Shown: piece after piece, positions 43,437 to 52,426 of the stretch
Position numbering within the stretch: the first letter of the stretch is position 1
Layout: the number at the start of each line of letters is the position of its first letter
Origin: Aureimonas populi
GTDB taxonomy: Bacteria; Pseudomonadota; Alphaproteobacteria; Rhizobiales; Rhizobiaceae
Assembly: GCF_017815515.1 (NCBI RefSeq)
Contig: NZ_CP072611.1
Location: forward strand, 620,001-684,000
Length of the DNA: 64,000 nt
Direction of reading: 5' to 3'
Program-made: the position numbers and the translations under genes
The notes under the pieces: generated by a model
What the model was told of the DNA's origin: nothing
What the model saw: only the letters and a program-made list of their open reading frames with translations
Databases searched by the model: none

Positions 43437-44312
43437 TCAAGAAGCGTCGTTGTCGAAATCGGCCGCGCGCAACGCGATCGCCGTGCCCCACGGGTCGCTC
43501 AAGGTGAGAGCGCCGGGCGCCTGTTCGATAAGCGAGGCGGCTCGCTCGCGCACCGCTTCGCGCCGGGCGCCGTTCATGCTGACCACCACCTCGGCAAGGC
43601 CGGTGGAGGGGTAGCTGCGCGGGCCGGCGCCACGGCTGTTCCAGACATTCGTCGCGATGTGGTGATGGTAGCCGTCGGCGGCATAAAAGGTGCCGCCGGG
43701 GTATCGGGAGGTCACGTCGAGGCCGAGAATGCCCGAATAGAAGGCCTCGGCCTCGGGGATGGCCCCCACCTGAAGATGCACGTGACCAACGACCGAGCCC
43801 TCCGGGAACCCCTGCCAGGGAGCCCCGCCGGCGCTTTCGACCAGGCTTTCCACGTCGAGCGGATCGCTCGGCATCTCCACCTGCCCGCCGGCCCATTTCC
43901 AGCCGGAGGCCGGGCGGTCGGCGTAGATCTCGATGCCGTTTCCTTCCGGATCGGACAGATAGAGCGCCTCGCTGACGCCGTGGTCCGAAGCGCCGACGAC
44001 GGGCGTGCGGGTGGCGATCGCATGGTTGGTCCAGCGGCCGAGATCGGCGCGCGTGGGAAGCAGGAAGGCGGTGTGGAAGAGGCCCGCCTCCCGGGGAGAG
44101 CGCCGCCGCGCCGCCGTGTCGCGGCGCAACTCCAGAAGAACCGCGCCGCCGGCGCCCAGCCTCGCGCTCTCGCCGTCCGCGCCCATGGGGTGAAGCCCGA
44201 CCGCCCGCTGGTAGAAGTCGCTGACGCGGTCGAGATCGTTGACGGTGAGCGCGACCCGGCCCATGGACACGGGCGTTTCGCCGGCTTCGGGTCGCGTGAT
44301 GGCGGTGGTCAT
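43437..44312 (-). CDS. VOC-family protein, catechol-2,3-dioxygenase-like (CatE type)
   Basis: A 291-residue two-module vicinal-oxygen-chelate protein. Module one is VALTVNDLDRVSDFYQRAVGL to LYLSDPEGNGIEIYADRP. Module two is GHVHLQVGAIPEAEAFYSGILGLDV to SDPWGTAIALR, with GYHHHIATNVWNSRG in between. His and Glu residues at metal positions are present. This is the CatE/MhqO pattern of ring-cleaving enzymes used against hydroquinones. It lies 12 bases before the reductase gene. Confidence 0.88.
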   Translation of the reverse strand: MTTAITRPEAGETPVSMGRVALTVNDLDRVSDFYQRAVGLHPMGADGESARLGAGGAVLLELRRDTAARRRSPREAGLFHTAFLLPTRADLGRWTNHAIATRTPVVGASDHGVSEALYLSDPEGNGIEIYADRPASGWKWAGGQVEMPSDPLDVESLVESAGGAPWQGFPEGSVVGHVHLQVGAIPEAEAFYSGILGLDVTSRYPGGTFYAADGYHHHIATNVWNSRGAGPRSYPSTGLAEVVVSMNGARREAVRERAASLIEQAPGALTLSDPWGTAIALRAADFDNDAS

Positions 44313-44338
44313 GGGTCCTGTCTCCGTTGCGGGCGCGT

Positions 44339-44743
44339 TCAGCGCGCCGGGGTGGGCTTGAGCGCGTACTTGCCGTCGCCGGCAAGCGCGAGCACGATCA
44401 GCGCGACGATCCACAGCGCCGGGAATTCCCAGCCCCCGCCGGCATTGTCGAAGAAGAAGCCGGCGGCCCCGTGGACGGTAAAGATGGTGCCGAGGAGAAC
44501 CGGGACGAGCGCGAGCGCGGCAAGGCGCGGCCACACCCCGAGGATCAGCGCGGCGGCGCCGGCGAGTTCCCAGGCGATGGTGACGTAGGCGAGCCAGCCC
44601 GGCAGGCCGAGCGAGGCGAAGAAGCCGGCGGTGCCGGCGGGCGTGAACACGAAGATCTTCAGCCCGGCATGGGCCAGGAAGAGAATGCCCAGCGCCAGGC
44701 GCAGGACGAGCACGGCGTAGGGGGCGGTGCGGGTGTCGATCAT
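44339..44743 (-). CDS. DoxX-family membrane protein
   Basis: A 134-residue protein with four membrane helices. It starts MIDTRTAPYAVLVLRLALGILFLAHAGLK with AAGGA upstream, and has LAYVTIAWELAGAAALILGVWPRLAALALVP. DoxX/MhqP members are co-induced with quinone detoxification genes. It is the first gene of the four-gene operon under a LysR-type operator. Confidence 0.88.
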   Translation of the reverse strand: MIDTRTAPYAVLVLRLALGILFLAHAGLKIFVFTPAGTAGFFASLGLPGWLAYVTIAWELAGAAALILGVWPRLAALALVPVLLGTIFTVHGAAGFFFDNAGGGWEFPALWIVALIVLALAGDGKYALKPTPAR

Positions 44744-44836
44744 GACGAATATCCTTGTACGAAAGGGGAATGCCTCGCCACCCGATATGCACTCGCGCAA
44801 CCGGAATGATTATCCAGGGGAACTGGAAGGTTTTCG

Positions 44837-44849
44837 TTCCATAATGGAA
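44837..44849. promoter_or_regulatory. LysR-type operator upstream of the doxX operon
   Basis: A perfect palindrome TTCCAT-A-ATGGAA lies 93 bases before the DoxX gene start, in the 275-base gap between doxX and the LysR gene. It matches the T-N11-A rule. The remaining gap shows no gene. Confidence 0.6.
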
Positions 44850-45018
44850 GGAATGAAGCGGCGCGCCGTTCTCGAGGCAGCCCCTTTGCCGTCAGCGGAC
44901 AAGGTGCAGAGCGTGGGATGCCTGGGCGGGGCTTATGCGGCCGTCATGCCGATGAACAACGGCTCGTTCCATTTCCCGAGCGGAATTGATCCCGGGGCAT
45001 TCCAAGGCGCCCCGGGGA

Positions 45019-45930
45019 TCACCAGCCCTGGTCCCACGCCGGCTTGCCTCGGTAGCGGTTCGCCAGGAAATCCACCAGCGCCCTCACCTTGAGCGCCAGA
45101 TGCCGGCCGGGCGGATAAAGCGCGTAGAGGCCGAGCGGCGCGTCCTCCGACGAGCCGAGCACGGGACGGACATGGCCCGCCCTGATCCGGGGACCAGCGA
45201 TGAAGCTGGGCACCCTTGCAATGCCGAAACCGGCTTCGGCAGCGGAAAGGCAGGCCTCCCCGCTGGAAAAGCGCAACCGGCCGGAGATGGGCACGTCCAC
45301 CAGCCGCCCGTCCGGCGCCCGCAGTTTCCAGTGCAGCGGATCGCGGAAATTGGTGTCCACGATGCAATCGTGCCCGATGAGATCGAGGGAGGATGCCGGC
45401 TCGCCGCGACGCTCCAGATAGGCCGGGGCCGCCACCAGCAGGATCCTCGCATCGCACAGCTTGCGTGCGATCAGGCTGCTGTCGCCCGGATGGCCGATGC
45501 GGACCGCCGCGTCGAAGCCTTCGTCCACGAGGTTCACCACCCGGTCGGAAAAACCGACATCGAGCTGGATATCGGGAAAGGCGCTGGCGAAGTCGAGAAG
45601 GACGGGCGCGAGCTGGATCGTACCGAACGACATGGGCGCGGTCAGGCGAAGCCGGCCCACGGGCGCCCCGGAGGCCGTTCGCACGGAGGCGTCCAGGGCG
45701 TCGAACTCGTCGAGCAGGGCCTTGATGCGCTCGTAATAGGCCTGGCCCACCTCCGTGGGGGCCAGCGCCCGCGTGGTGCGCTTGATCAACTGGACGCCCA
45801 GATCCGCCTCCAGCCTGGAGACGAGCTTGGACGCCTGCCCGCTGCTCGTTCCGAGGCGCTGGGCCGCGCCCGCGAAGCTGCCGATGTCGAGCACGGCGAC
45901 GAACATGCGGTCGCAGTCCAGACGCTCCAT
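45019..45930 (-). CDS. LysR-family regulator of the quinone-stress operon
   Basis: A 303-residue LysR regulator of the AaeR/DmlR-like branch. The helix-turn-helix reads GSFAGAAQRLGTSSGQASKLVSRLEADLGVQLIKRTTRALAPTEVG. The effector domain starts near residue 90 with VGRLRLTAPMSFGTIQLAPVL. It is transcribed toward the doxX operon, in the same direction and just before it. Control of that operon, with a palindrome in the gap, is likely. Confidence 0.9.
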   Translation of the reverse strand: MERLDCDRMFVAVLDIGSFAGAAQRLGTSSGQASKLVSRLEADLGVQLIKRTTRALAPTEVGQAYYERIKALLDEFDALDASVRTASGAPVGRLRLTAPMSFGTIQLAPVLLDFASAFPDIQLDVGFSDRVVNLVDEGFDAAVRIGHPGDSSLIARKLCDARILLVAAPAYLERRGEPASSLDLIGHDCIVDTNFRDPLHWKLRAPDGRLVDVPISGRLRFSSGEACLSAAEAGFGIARVPSFIAGPRIRAGHVRPVLGSSEDAPLGLYALYPPGRHLALKVRALVDFLANRYRGKPAWDQGW

Positions 45931-46105
45931 TCAGGCCCCGTCGCCCCTTGAGCCCCGGGCACCGCGTTCCCCCGCCCCCGTCATTCCACCAGCTTCCTTG
46001 CTCGCCCCGTGGCGGGCTTCTCGAACGGCGCCCGGCCCATGCGCCATCATGCGTATCTTTTTACGAAAATGGAACTCCGGGACACCCGAACTGCAAGCGG
46101 GGGCT

Positions 46106-46124
46106 CCGGCGGAAGGACCGCCGG
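46106..46124 (-). terminator. Hairpin after mipA
   Basis: A perfect 7-bp stem CCGGCGG-AAGGA-CCGCCGG lies 30 bases after the mipA stop. A second stem (GGGCGC / GCGCCC, 46123-46144) precedes it in the direction of transcription. No T run follows. A GC-rich terminator is plausible. Confidence 0.45.
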
Positions 46125-46154
46125 GCGCCCGCGCGGGAGCGCCCCCGCCCGCGC

Positions 46155-47042
46155 TCAGAAGCGATAGGCCACGCCCAGCATCGCGAAGGGCTGTACATCG
46201 TCCTTGACGACGGGGCTGTCCTTCGCGTCGCCCAGGAGAAGGCCCGCGCCGGCCCCGCCGGTGACCATCCAGCTCTCCGTCATCATGTAGGTGACGGACG
46301 TCTTGAGATCGACGCGCTTGATGCCCGCCTGCGCATCGTACTCGGAAAGGCCCGAACGGGCCGACTGCTCCGCCGTGATGCCGAAATAGGACTGCATGTG
46401 ATTGTCGTCGGCCCAGGTGCCCGACACATCGGCCGAGACGATGAAGCGCTCGTAGCGGTGGGAGGCCTTCGCGCCGAACGTGCCGGTCAGCCCCTCGCTG
46501 CCGCCCACGGTCTTGTTGAGCGCGGCATAGACCTCGACCGGTCCGGCCTCGTAGCTGACGATACCGCCCACGACGCCGCCCGGGTCGATGTCGCCGAGGC
46601 CCCGCAGATAGTCCGAATCGTCCTCCTGCCGCCCCGTCTCGTATCCGCCCCGCGCGGCAAGCGTCAGGCCTTCCCACCGGTAGAGATCGACGGTCACGCC
46701 GGTGATGTCCATCTGCACTCTGTCGCCGAACTGCGCGGAGAAGAGGGGGAACGGCTTGACCTCGAATTTGTCGGAGCCTTCATATTCCGGCAGATAGATC
46801 GCGCCGGCGCCGATCGTGACCTCCCAGCGGTCGAGATTGTCGCGAAAATCGCCGTAGCGCGCCGTATCCGCCGGCTGGGCGGGGACGATGTCCGACTCGT
46901 AGGTCTCGAGGTCCGCGCCATGGGCCCCGAGGGGCGCCAGCGTCAGCGCGGCGGCCAGGGATGCCGCTCCTCTCGTGGCGGCTCGGATCCGCGGCGTCCG
47001 GCCGCCGGGGCCCGCGACCCGCGCTCGGCATCGCTCGTTCAT
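46155..47042 (-). CDS. MipA/OmpV-family outer-membrane protein
   Basis: A 295-residue outer-membrane barrel of the MipA/OmpV family. The leader begins MNERCRARVAG and ends near GAHGA. The mature part has WEVTIGAGAIYLPEYEGSDKFEVKPFPLFSAQF and ends in VQPFAMLGVAYRF with a terminal Phe. Members scaffold peptidoglycan enzymes or act as porins. It stands alone, downstream of a 497-base gap. The leader is Arg-rich and rather long, so the exact start is uncertain. Confidence 0.87.
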   Translation of the reverse strand: MNERCRARVAGPGGRTPRIRAATRGAASLAAALTLAPLGAHGADLETYESDIVPAQPADTARYGDFRDNLDRWEVTIGAGAIYLPEYEGSDKFEVKPFPLFSAQFGDRVQMDITGVTVDLYRWEGLTLAARGGYETGRQEDDSDYLRGLGDIDPGGVVGGIVSYEAGPVEVYAALNKTVGGSEGLTGTFGAKASHRYERFIVSADVSGTWADDNHMQSYFGITAEQSARSGLSEYDAQAGIKRVDLKTSVTYMMTESWMVTGGAGAGLLLGDAKDSPVVKDDVQPFAMLGVAYRF

Positions 47043-47067
47043 CCGAAGACCGGGGATGTGTCGGCTC

Positions 47068-47138
47068 ACTTTGGGAACTCCTGTTGCGGATCGGCAGATC
47101 GCTCGCGCCCTCCCGGAGGGCTCGGGCGGACTTTGGGA
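47068..47138. repeat. Two direct ACTTTGGGA repeats upstream of mipA
   Basis: The 9-base word ACTTTGGGA (TCCCAAAGT on the mipA strand) occurs at 47068-47076 and 47130-47138, 62 bases apart. They may be regulator sites for mipA or chance. Confidence 0.35.
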
Positions 47139-47361
47139 GCCGATGATTGCCGCAGCATTACAGGCTGGCATCCGATGGCGGCGAAGCCGCCGCGATGCGC
47201 GCAGGCAGGCGGAAATGCCGATGCTGGCGATGGCCGCCGCGCCGCTCCCCATGGAGCCGTTCGCGGCTGGTTCTGCCGTATCGAAACGTGGCGGGCAGCC
47301 GTCCCGCTGGCGTATTGGAGGCCCTCTCGTAAGCCTGCCGCGAATCCCCACGCCCGCGCCC

Positions 47362-47381
47362 CGCCTCGCCTCGCCTCGCCT
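47362..47381. repeat. CGCCT tandem repeat
   Basis: Four perfect copies of the pentamer CGCCT in intergenic DNA between mipA and the ribokinase gene. Simple slippage repeat; no function visible. Confidence 0.7.
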
Positions 47382-47539
47382 GAACGCACGACATGGAGCG
47401 CGGCGGCTGCCCCCGCACGGCCAGCCGCGCCGATTCCGGTCGGTTCCGGATCGCGGCGCTGGTCGCGGGCCTGCGATGGATGGGCGAAGCCCGTTCGGGA
47501 ATCGGCGAGGGGGCTCGCCCTCCCCCGAATCGGCTCGCT

Positions 47540-48460
47540 TCAGGCGAGCGAGGCCGTATCGACGGCCGCGCGCGTCGGCGCCCCGGCCTGGGCGCCGGCC
47601 TTCGTGCAGGAGAGAGACGCGGCGAGGCCCGCGCGCTCGATGGCGCGCCGGACCGGCAGGCCCTCGAAGAGCCCCGTGGCCAGCACGCCCACGAAGGTGT
47701 CGCCCGCGCCGGTCGTATCGACCACCTCGACCTTGCGGGCCGGAGAATGCCAGTCCGGCTGGCCGGCCTGCACGAGCCTCGTTCCCTCGGCGCCCAGGGT
47801 GACGATCACCGTCAGCGACAGGTCCTCGGCGAGCAGCCGGCCGGAATCCCCGCCACCCAGGCCGAGTCCGAGCGCCAGGGTTTCGGCCTCATGCTCGTTG
47901 ACGACGAGCGTGTCGATCTCCTCGAGAAAGCCGCGGAGCTTCTCGATCGGAATGTCGAGCCGCGCCGGCGCGAAATTGAGGAGCACATGCGCGCCCGCCG
48001 CCCGGGCCCGCGCGGCCAGGGCCGCGTTCTCCTCCCACGGCACTTCCATCTGGAGCACGGCGACATCGACGGCGGCGAGAAAGGCGTCGTCCAGCCCGTC
48101 GGCCCGTATCTGGCGGTTGGCGCCGCTCGCCACCGTGATGGCGTTCTCGCCCGCATGCTCGACCGTGATGAAAGCGCAGCCCGTCCCCGCCGAAACGGCC
48201 TCGATGCGCGAGACGTCGATCCCCTCCCCGGCAAGATTGGCGATGCAGTCGGCCCCGAACGCATCGTCGCCGACCGCGCCGCAAAAGGCGATCGCGGGGG
48301 CATCGGGGGCCAGCGCACGGGCGGCGGCCACGGCCTGGTTGGCGCCCTTTCCGCCGAAGAAGCGGTCATAGCCGGGGGCCAGCACCGTTTCGCCCGGCCG
48401 CGCGATCTTCGGGACGCGCGCGACGAGATCGAGATTGATCGAACCGAAGACGAGGATCAT
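47540..48460 (-). CDS. PfkB-family sugar kinase (ribokinase-like)
   Basis: A 306-residue ribokinase-type kinase. It has GSINLDLVARVPKIARPGETV, the substrate motif GGKGANQAVAAARAL, and the catalytic/ATP motif VDTTGAGDTFVGVLATGL. It is the last gene of an operon with an amino-acid-type ABC importer, RpiB and a 3-hydroxyisobutyrate-type dehydrogenase, and is separated from the binding-protein gene by a strong stem-loop. The substrate may be ribose or a related four- or five-carbon compound. Confidence 0.9.
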   Translation of the reverse strand: MILVFGSINLDLVARVPKIARPGETVLAPGYDRFFGGKGANQAVAAARALAPDAPAIAFCGAVGDDAFGADCIANLAGEGIDVSRIEAVSAGTGCAFITVEHAGENAITVASGANRQIRADGLDDAFLAAVDVAVLQMEVPWEENAALAARARAAGAHVLLNFAPARLDIPIEKLRGFLEEIDTLVVNEHEAETLALGLGLGGGDSGRLLAEDLSLTVIVTLGAEGTRLVQAGQPDWHSPARKVEVVDTTGAGDTFVGVLATGLFEGLPVRRAIERAGLAASLSCTKAGAQAGAPTRAAVDTASLA

Positions 48461-48482
48461 GCCATCAGCATCCAGGGGCTTG

Positions 48483-48511
48483 GGGCGGCGCCGCCCGTGA
48501 CGGCGCCGCCC
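48483..48511 (-). terminator. Stem-loop between the binding-protein and kinase genes
   Basis: A perfect 11-bp stem (GGGCGGCGCCG / CGGCGCCGCCC) with a 7-base loop starts 13 bases after the binding-protein stop. No T run follows. It would reduce kinase expression or stabilise the upstream message. Confidence 0.55.
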
Positions 48512-48524
48512 GCAGAGGAAGGGC

Positions 48525-49322
48525 CTATTGAAGCATCTCTTCCGGCAGCGGCGCGCCGTGATACTTCTGGTAGATTTCGTTGAGCTTGCCGTTGGCCAGG
48601 TTCGCCGCCACCCACTCGTTCAGCTTCGCCAGCAGTTCGGGCTCGTTCTTGCGCACGCCCATGGCGATGTCGAAGGTGCGGATCACGAATTTCGGTTCGA
48701 AGGCGCGCTCCGTGTTGCGTTCGCCGATCTGGTTCACGATCGTTTCCGAGGTGGCGACCATCTGGGCCTGCCCGCTGACGGCGGCCGTCACCATCGTCGC
48801 GTCGTCGTCGTAGCGGGCGATGTTGAAGCCGCGCTCCGCCGCCATGGCGGTCAGTTCGGTGTCCTGCGTGGTGCCGCGCGTCACCGTCACCGTCTGTCCG
48901 CGCAGGTCTTCCCAGTCGCTGATCTCGCTGGCGGCCGGCGCGCCGATGACGGAGCGAAGCGCCGCATAGGGCTCGGAGAAGTCGATGACCTGCGCGCGCT
49001 CGGGCGTCACCGAAAGGGTCGAGATGACGATGTCGGCCCTGTTGGTCTGGAGGTTGGGAATGCGCGTCGCCCCCGTGGTCTGGACGAATTCGAGCTCCAG
49101 CCCCCAGTCCTCGGCCAGAAGCCGCGCCGTCTCCACGTCGGAGCCGGTGGGCTGGAGGTTGGCATCGAGCATGCCCGAGGGCGGAATGGCAAGGTCGGTG
49201 GACACGCGGATCTTGCCCGCGGCCATGATATCCTCGTAGGCGTCGGCCATGGCCGGCGCCGAGGCGCCCAGGATGATGGCGCACAGGGCGCCGGCGGTTG
49301 CGATTCGGCTTGCGGTCTTCAT
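48525..49322 (-). CDS. Amino-acid-type ABC binding protein (SBP family 3)
   Basis: A 265-residue periplasmic protein. The start at 49322 has GGGAGG upstream and opens the signal peptide MKTASRIATAGALCAIILG, cleaved near AMADA. The mature part has IRVSTDLAIPPSGMLDANLQPTGSDVETARLLAEDWG, NRADIVISTLSVTPERAQVIDFSEPY and GQTVTVTRGTTQD, the polar amino-acid binding pattern. It works with the two permeases and the ATPase encoded upstream. Confidence 0.92.
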   Translation of the reverse strand: MKTASRIATAGALCAIILGASAPAMADAYEDIMAAGKIRVSTDLAIPPSGMLDANLQPTGSDVETARLLAEDWGLELEFVQTTGATRIPNLQTNRADIVISTLSVTPERAQVIDFSEPYAALRSVIGAPAASEISDWEDLRGQTVTVTRGTTQDTELTAMAAERGFNIARYDDDATMVTAAVSGQAQMVATSETIVNQIGERNTERAFEPKFVIRTFDIAMGVRKNEPELLAKLNEWVAANLANGKLNEIYQKYHGAPLPEEMLQ

Positions 49323-49360
49323 GGATGGTCCTCCCGTTGATGATCGGCGTATTGCATCCG

Positions 49361-50086
49361 TCACAGATCGTTCATGACGAATTCCCTGAGCTCGGCGGTC
49401 TGCGGGTCGGTCAGGATTCCAGCCGTGCCGGATTCGTGGACCAGGCCCTGGTGCATGAAGACGACCCGGTCGGCCACGCGCCGGGCAAAGCCCATCTCGT
49501 GCGTCACCATGATCATCGTCATGCCGGAGGCCGCGAGAGCCTCGATGACCTTCAGCACCTCGCCGGTCAGCTTCGGATCGAGCGCCGAGGTCACCTCGTC
49601 GAAGAGCATGACCTTCGGCTCCATCGCCAGCGACCGGGCGATGGCGGCGCGCTGCTGCTGCCCGCCGGAAAGCTGCTCGGGATAGTTGTCGGCCTTCTCC
49701 CCCAGCCCGACCTTGTTCAGGCAGGCCATGGCGATGTCGTTCGCCTCCTTGCGGCCGAGCTTCTTCACCGAACGGGGCGCGAGCGTCACGTTCTCGCGGA
49801 TCGTCAGGTGCGGAAAGAGATTGTAGCTCTGGAACACGATGCCGACGTCCAGGCGCAGCTTGCGAAGGTCGAGGTCGGGGTCGTGCACCTTGTGGCCGCA
49901 GACCTCGATCTCCCCGCTGTTCACCGTCTCCAGCCGGTCGATGCAGCGCAGCGCCGTGCTCTTTCCCGAGCCGCTGGCGCCGATGAGGGCGAGAACCTCG
50001 CCCTTCTCGACCGAGAAGGAAACGCCGTGAAGAACCTGCAGGGAGCCGAAGCTCTTCTTGACATCCTTAAGAACGACGATCGGCAT
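49361..50086 (-). CDS. Amino-acid-type ABC ATPase
   Basis: A 241-residue GlnQ-type ATPase with Walker A GASGSGKST, Q-loop FQSYNLFPHLT, signature LSGGQQQR, Walker B VMLFDEVTSALDP (Val replaces the usual Pro, as often in this family) and H-loop THEMGFARRVADRV. Two adjacent ATG codons exist; 50086 has GGAG at six bases, 50089 only three. Confidence 0.9.
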   Translation of the reverse strand: MPIVVLKDVKKSFGSLQVLHGVSFSVEKGEVLALIGASGSGKSTALRCIDRLETVNSGEIEVCGHKVHDPDLDLRKLRLDVGIVFQSYNLFPHLTIRENVTLAPRSVKKLGRKEANDIAMACLNKVGLGEKADNYPEQLSGGQQQRAAIARSLAMEPKVMLFDEVTSALDPKLTGEVLKVIEALAASGMTMIMVTHEMGFARRVADRVVFMHQGLVHESGTAGILTDPQTAELREFVMNDL

Positions 50087-50112
50087 CATGCTCTCCAAAA
50101 CGGGGGGCGTCC

Positions 50113-50787
50113 TCAAGCGGACACGGCTTTCAGCGTCCGCAGCCGCGCGGCGCCGCTGCGCTCCAGGCGGCGGCTGAACGCGGAGACCGGAAAGCACATG
50201 CAGAAGTAGAGGAAGGCCACGATCATATAGATCGCGAAAGGCTCGAAGATCGAGTTGTTGATGAGTTGGCCGGCCCGCGCCAGTTCCACGAAACCGACGA
50301 CCGAGGCGAGCGAGGTGTTCTTGATGATCTGCACCGAGAAGCCCACGGTCGGCGGCGTGGCGATGCGCACGGCTTGCGGCAGGATGACCTTGAACATGCG
50401 CTGGACGCGGTTCAGCGCCAGGCACTCGGCCGCCTCCCACTGCGCCGTCGGCACGGCCTCCAGGCACCCCCGCCAGATCTCCCCGAGATAGGCGCTGACG
50501 TAGATCGTCAGCGAGATCCCGGCGGCGAAGAGCGGCGTGATGGTGAAGCCGAGCGTCGGCAGGCCGAAGAAGGTGAGGAAGAGGATGACCAGAAGCGGCG
50601 TGCCCTGCACGATCTGCACGTAGACACCGGCCAGGATGCGCAGCAGCCTGATCGGCGAGGTGCGCCCGAGCGCGATGACGAAGCCGCCGAGCCCGCCGCC
50701 GAGGAAGGCCATCACCGAGAGGATGAGCGTCCACATCGCGCCGTGCAGCAGGAAGACGAGGTGGCCGGAATTGATCGCCGTGTTCAT
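50113..50787 (-). CDS. Amino-acid-type ABC permease
   Basis: A 224-residue HisM/GlnP-type permease with the family region LRILAGVYVQIVQGTPLLVILFLTFFGLP and the EAA loop EAAECLALNRVQRMFKVILPQAVR. It pairs with the permease encoded 13 bases upstream. The C terminus is basic (FSRRLERSGAARLR). Confidence 0.92.
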   Translation of the reverse strand: MNTAINSGHLVFLLHGAMWTLILSVMAFLGGGLGGFVIALGRTSPIRLLRILAGVYVQIVQGTPLLVILFLTFFGLPTLGFTITPLFAAGISLTIYVSAYLGEIWRGCLEAVPTAQWEAAECLALNRVQRMFKVILPQAVRIATPPTVGFSVQIIKNTSLASVVGFVELARAGQLINNSIFEPFAIYMIVAFLYFCMCFPVSAFSRRLERSGAARLRTLKAVSA

Positions 50788-50800
50788 GCTGGCCCTCCCT

Positions 50801-51478
50801 CTAGAGACTGGTGCCGAGGCGGCGGCGGCGCGGGAAGACGAGAAGCCCGAAGGCCCAGAAGAAGACCCGCATGGCCAGCGAAAGCGCCAGGTAGATGAGC
50901 GCGATCACGATGTAGGTCTCGAACGGGCGATAGGTCTCGGACTGGATGAAATTGGCCGCCGCCGTCAGTTCCTCGGCGGAAATCTGCGAGGCGACCGAAG
51001 AGGCGAGCATCAGGAGGATGAACTGGCTGGTCAGCGAGGGGTAGACGCGCTCCATGGCCGGCCGCAGCGCGACATGCCAGTAGGACTGCACGCGCGAGAG
51101 GCCGAGGCACTCGCCCGCCTCCCACTGCCCGGGATGGATGGAATCGAAGCCCGCCCGCATGATTTCGGCCGTGTAGGCGCCGACATTGATCGTCAGCGCG
51201 ATGATGGCCACCGTGATGGGGGAGAAGGAGAAGCCCAGACTCGACAGGCCGAAATAGACGACGAAGATCTGCACGAGGAAGGGCGTGTTGCGGATCGCCT
51301 CGACATAGATCGCGGCGATCCGCCTCAGAAGGGCGAAGTGCGAGCGCCGGGCGACCGCGCAGAACGTGCCGATCAGGAAGCCCGCCACCGTGGTGACGGC
51401 CGCCAGTTGAATCGTCAGCATCGTCCCGTCCAGCAGCATCTGCCAGCGCAGGAGGATGACGGTGAAGTCGAGCGTCAT
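50801..51478 (-). CDS. Amino-acid-type ABC permease
   Basis: A 225-residue permease of the same family, with IYVEAIRNTPFLVQIFVVYFGLSSLG and EAGECLGLSRVQSYWHVALRPAMERVYPSL. It overlaps the stop of the dehydrogenase gene by 4 bases. It is a distant paralogue of the next permease and the two should form the channel. Confidence 0.92.
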   Translation of the reverse strand: MTLDFTVILLRWQMLLDGTMLTIQLAAVTTVAGFLIGTFCAVARRSHFALLRRIAAIYVEAIRNTPFLVQIFVVYFGLSSLGFSFSPITVAIIALTINVGAYTAEIMRAGFDSIHPGQWEAGECLGLSRVQSYWHVALRPAMERVYPSLTSQFILLMLASSVASQISAEELTAAANFIQSETYRPFETYIVIALIYLALSLAMRVFFWAFGLLVFPRRRRLGTSL

Positions 51479-52401
51479 CTCGAAACGGCCCCGGCCGCGG
51501 CCTCCCGCGCCTGCCCGCTCATCCTGTCATAGACGCGGAACAGGGCCTGGTTGCCGTTCGCCCCCTCGCCATGGGCGCGCGCCTCGATATATTGCGAGGC
51601 GACGAGCGAGGTGCCCGGCAGAGGCACGTTCTCGTGCTGGGCCATCTCCAGGACGAGGCGCAGGTCCTTCAGCATCAGGTCGATGCGGAAGCCCGCGCTC
51701 GCATCCCCTTCGATCATGGCGGGGCCGAGCTTCTCCAGCATCCAGGAATTGGCGGACCCGCCCATCAGGACCTCGCGCATCTGCGCCAGGTCGACGCCGC
51801 AGGAGCGCCCCAGCGCCAGCGCCTCGCAGATGGCCTGAAGATTGATGCCGCAGATGAGCTGGTTGCAGAGCTTCACCGTCTGCCCCGCGCCGGAGGCGCC
51901 GACATGGTTGATCGTGGTGCCCATCGCCTCCAGAGCCGGCCGGGCGCGGGCGACGGCCTGCGCCTCGCCGCCCACCATGATGGAGAGCGTCGCGTTGCGG
52001 GCCCCCACCGGGCCGCCGGAGACGGGCGCGTCGAGCATGGCGACGCCCGCCGCCGCAAGCTCGCCGGCCAGCCGGCGCGTGGCCTGCGGCGATATCGTGC
52101 TCATGTCCACCAGAAGGCGGCCGCGCGGCGGGCAGGCCAGAAGTCCGTCCGGCCCGCGCACCACCTCCTCCACCTGCGGCGTGTCGGGCAGCATCGTCAC
52201 CACGATGTCGGCCTCCGCCGTGGCGGCGGAAAGGGACACGGCGGGCACGGCGCCATGAAGGCGGGCGGCCTCCATGGCGGACGGCACCACATCGAAGACG
52301 CGGACGTCGAAGCCGGCTTCCACCAGATTGCGGGCCATTTCGCGGCCCATGACGCCGAGGCCCACGAAGGCCACGGTGCCGCGCTGTTGTCTGTCACTCA
52401 T
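51475..52401 (-). CDS. 3-hydroxyisobutyrate/tartronate-semialdehyde-type dehydrogenase
   Basis: A 308-residue beta-hydroxyacid dehydrogenase. It has the nucleotide motif FVGLGVMGREMARNLVEAGFDVRVFD (NAD preference from the Asp), DAPVSGGPVGARNATLSIMVGG, and the catalytic Lys in GAGQTVKLCNQ. Relatives use 3-hydroxyisobutyrate, D-glycerate/tartronate semialdehyde or L-threonate. It lies between rpiB and the permeases, so the operon likely oxidises an imported hydroxy acid. Confidence 0.9.
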   Translation of the reverse strand: MSDRQQRGTVAFVGLGVMGREMARNLVEAGFDVRVFDVVPSAMEAARLHGAVPAVSLSAATAEADIVVTMLPDTPQVEEVVRGPDGLLACPPRGRLLVDMSTISPQATRRLAGELAAAGVAMLDAPVSGGPVGARNATLSIMVGGEAQAVARARPALEAMGTTINHVGASGAGQTVKLCNQLICGINLQAICEALALGRSCGVDLAQMREVLMGGSANSWMLEKLGPAMIEGDASAGFRIDLMLKDLRLVLEMAQHENVPLPGTSLVASQYIEARAHGEGANGNQALFRVYDRMSGQAREAAAGAVSR

Positions 52402-52426
52402 CGAGAACCCTCCCTGCTCTTCCTGG

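Larger units (their letters stand above)
47043..47539. other. Gene-poor gap before mipA
   Basis: No convincing gene is seen in these 497 bases. ACTTTGGGA occurs twice (47068-47076 and 47130-47138), and a CGCCT repeat is present near 47362. The rest is high-GC sequence with chance open frames. Confidence 0.5.

Noticed and set aside
47362..47381. Start of a CRISPR array or regulatory repeat
   Set aside because: Only four copies of a pentamer with no spacers.
45948..48371. Open frame of 807 codons on the plus strand
   Set aside because: Antisense to mipA and the kinase gene; low-complexity composition.
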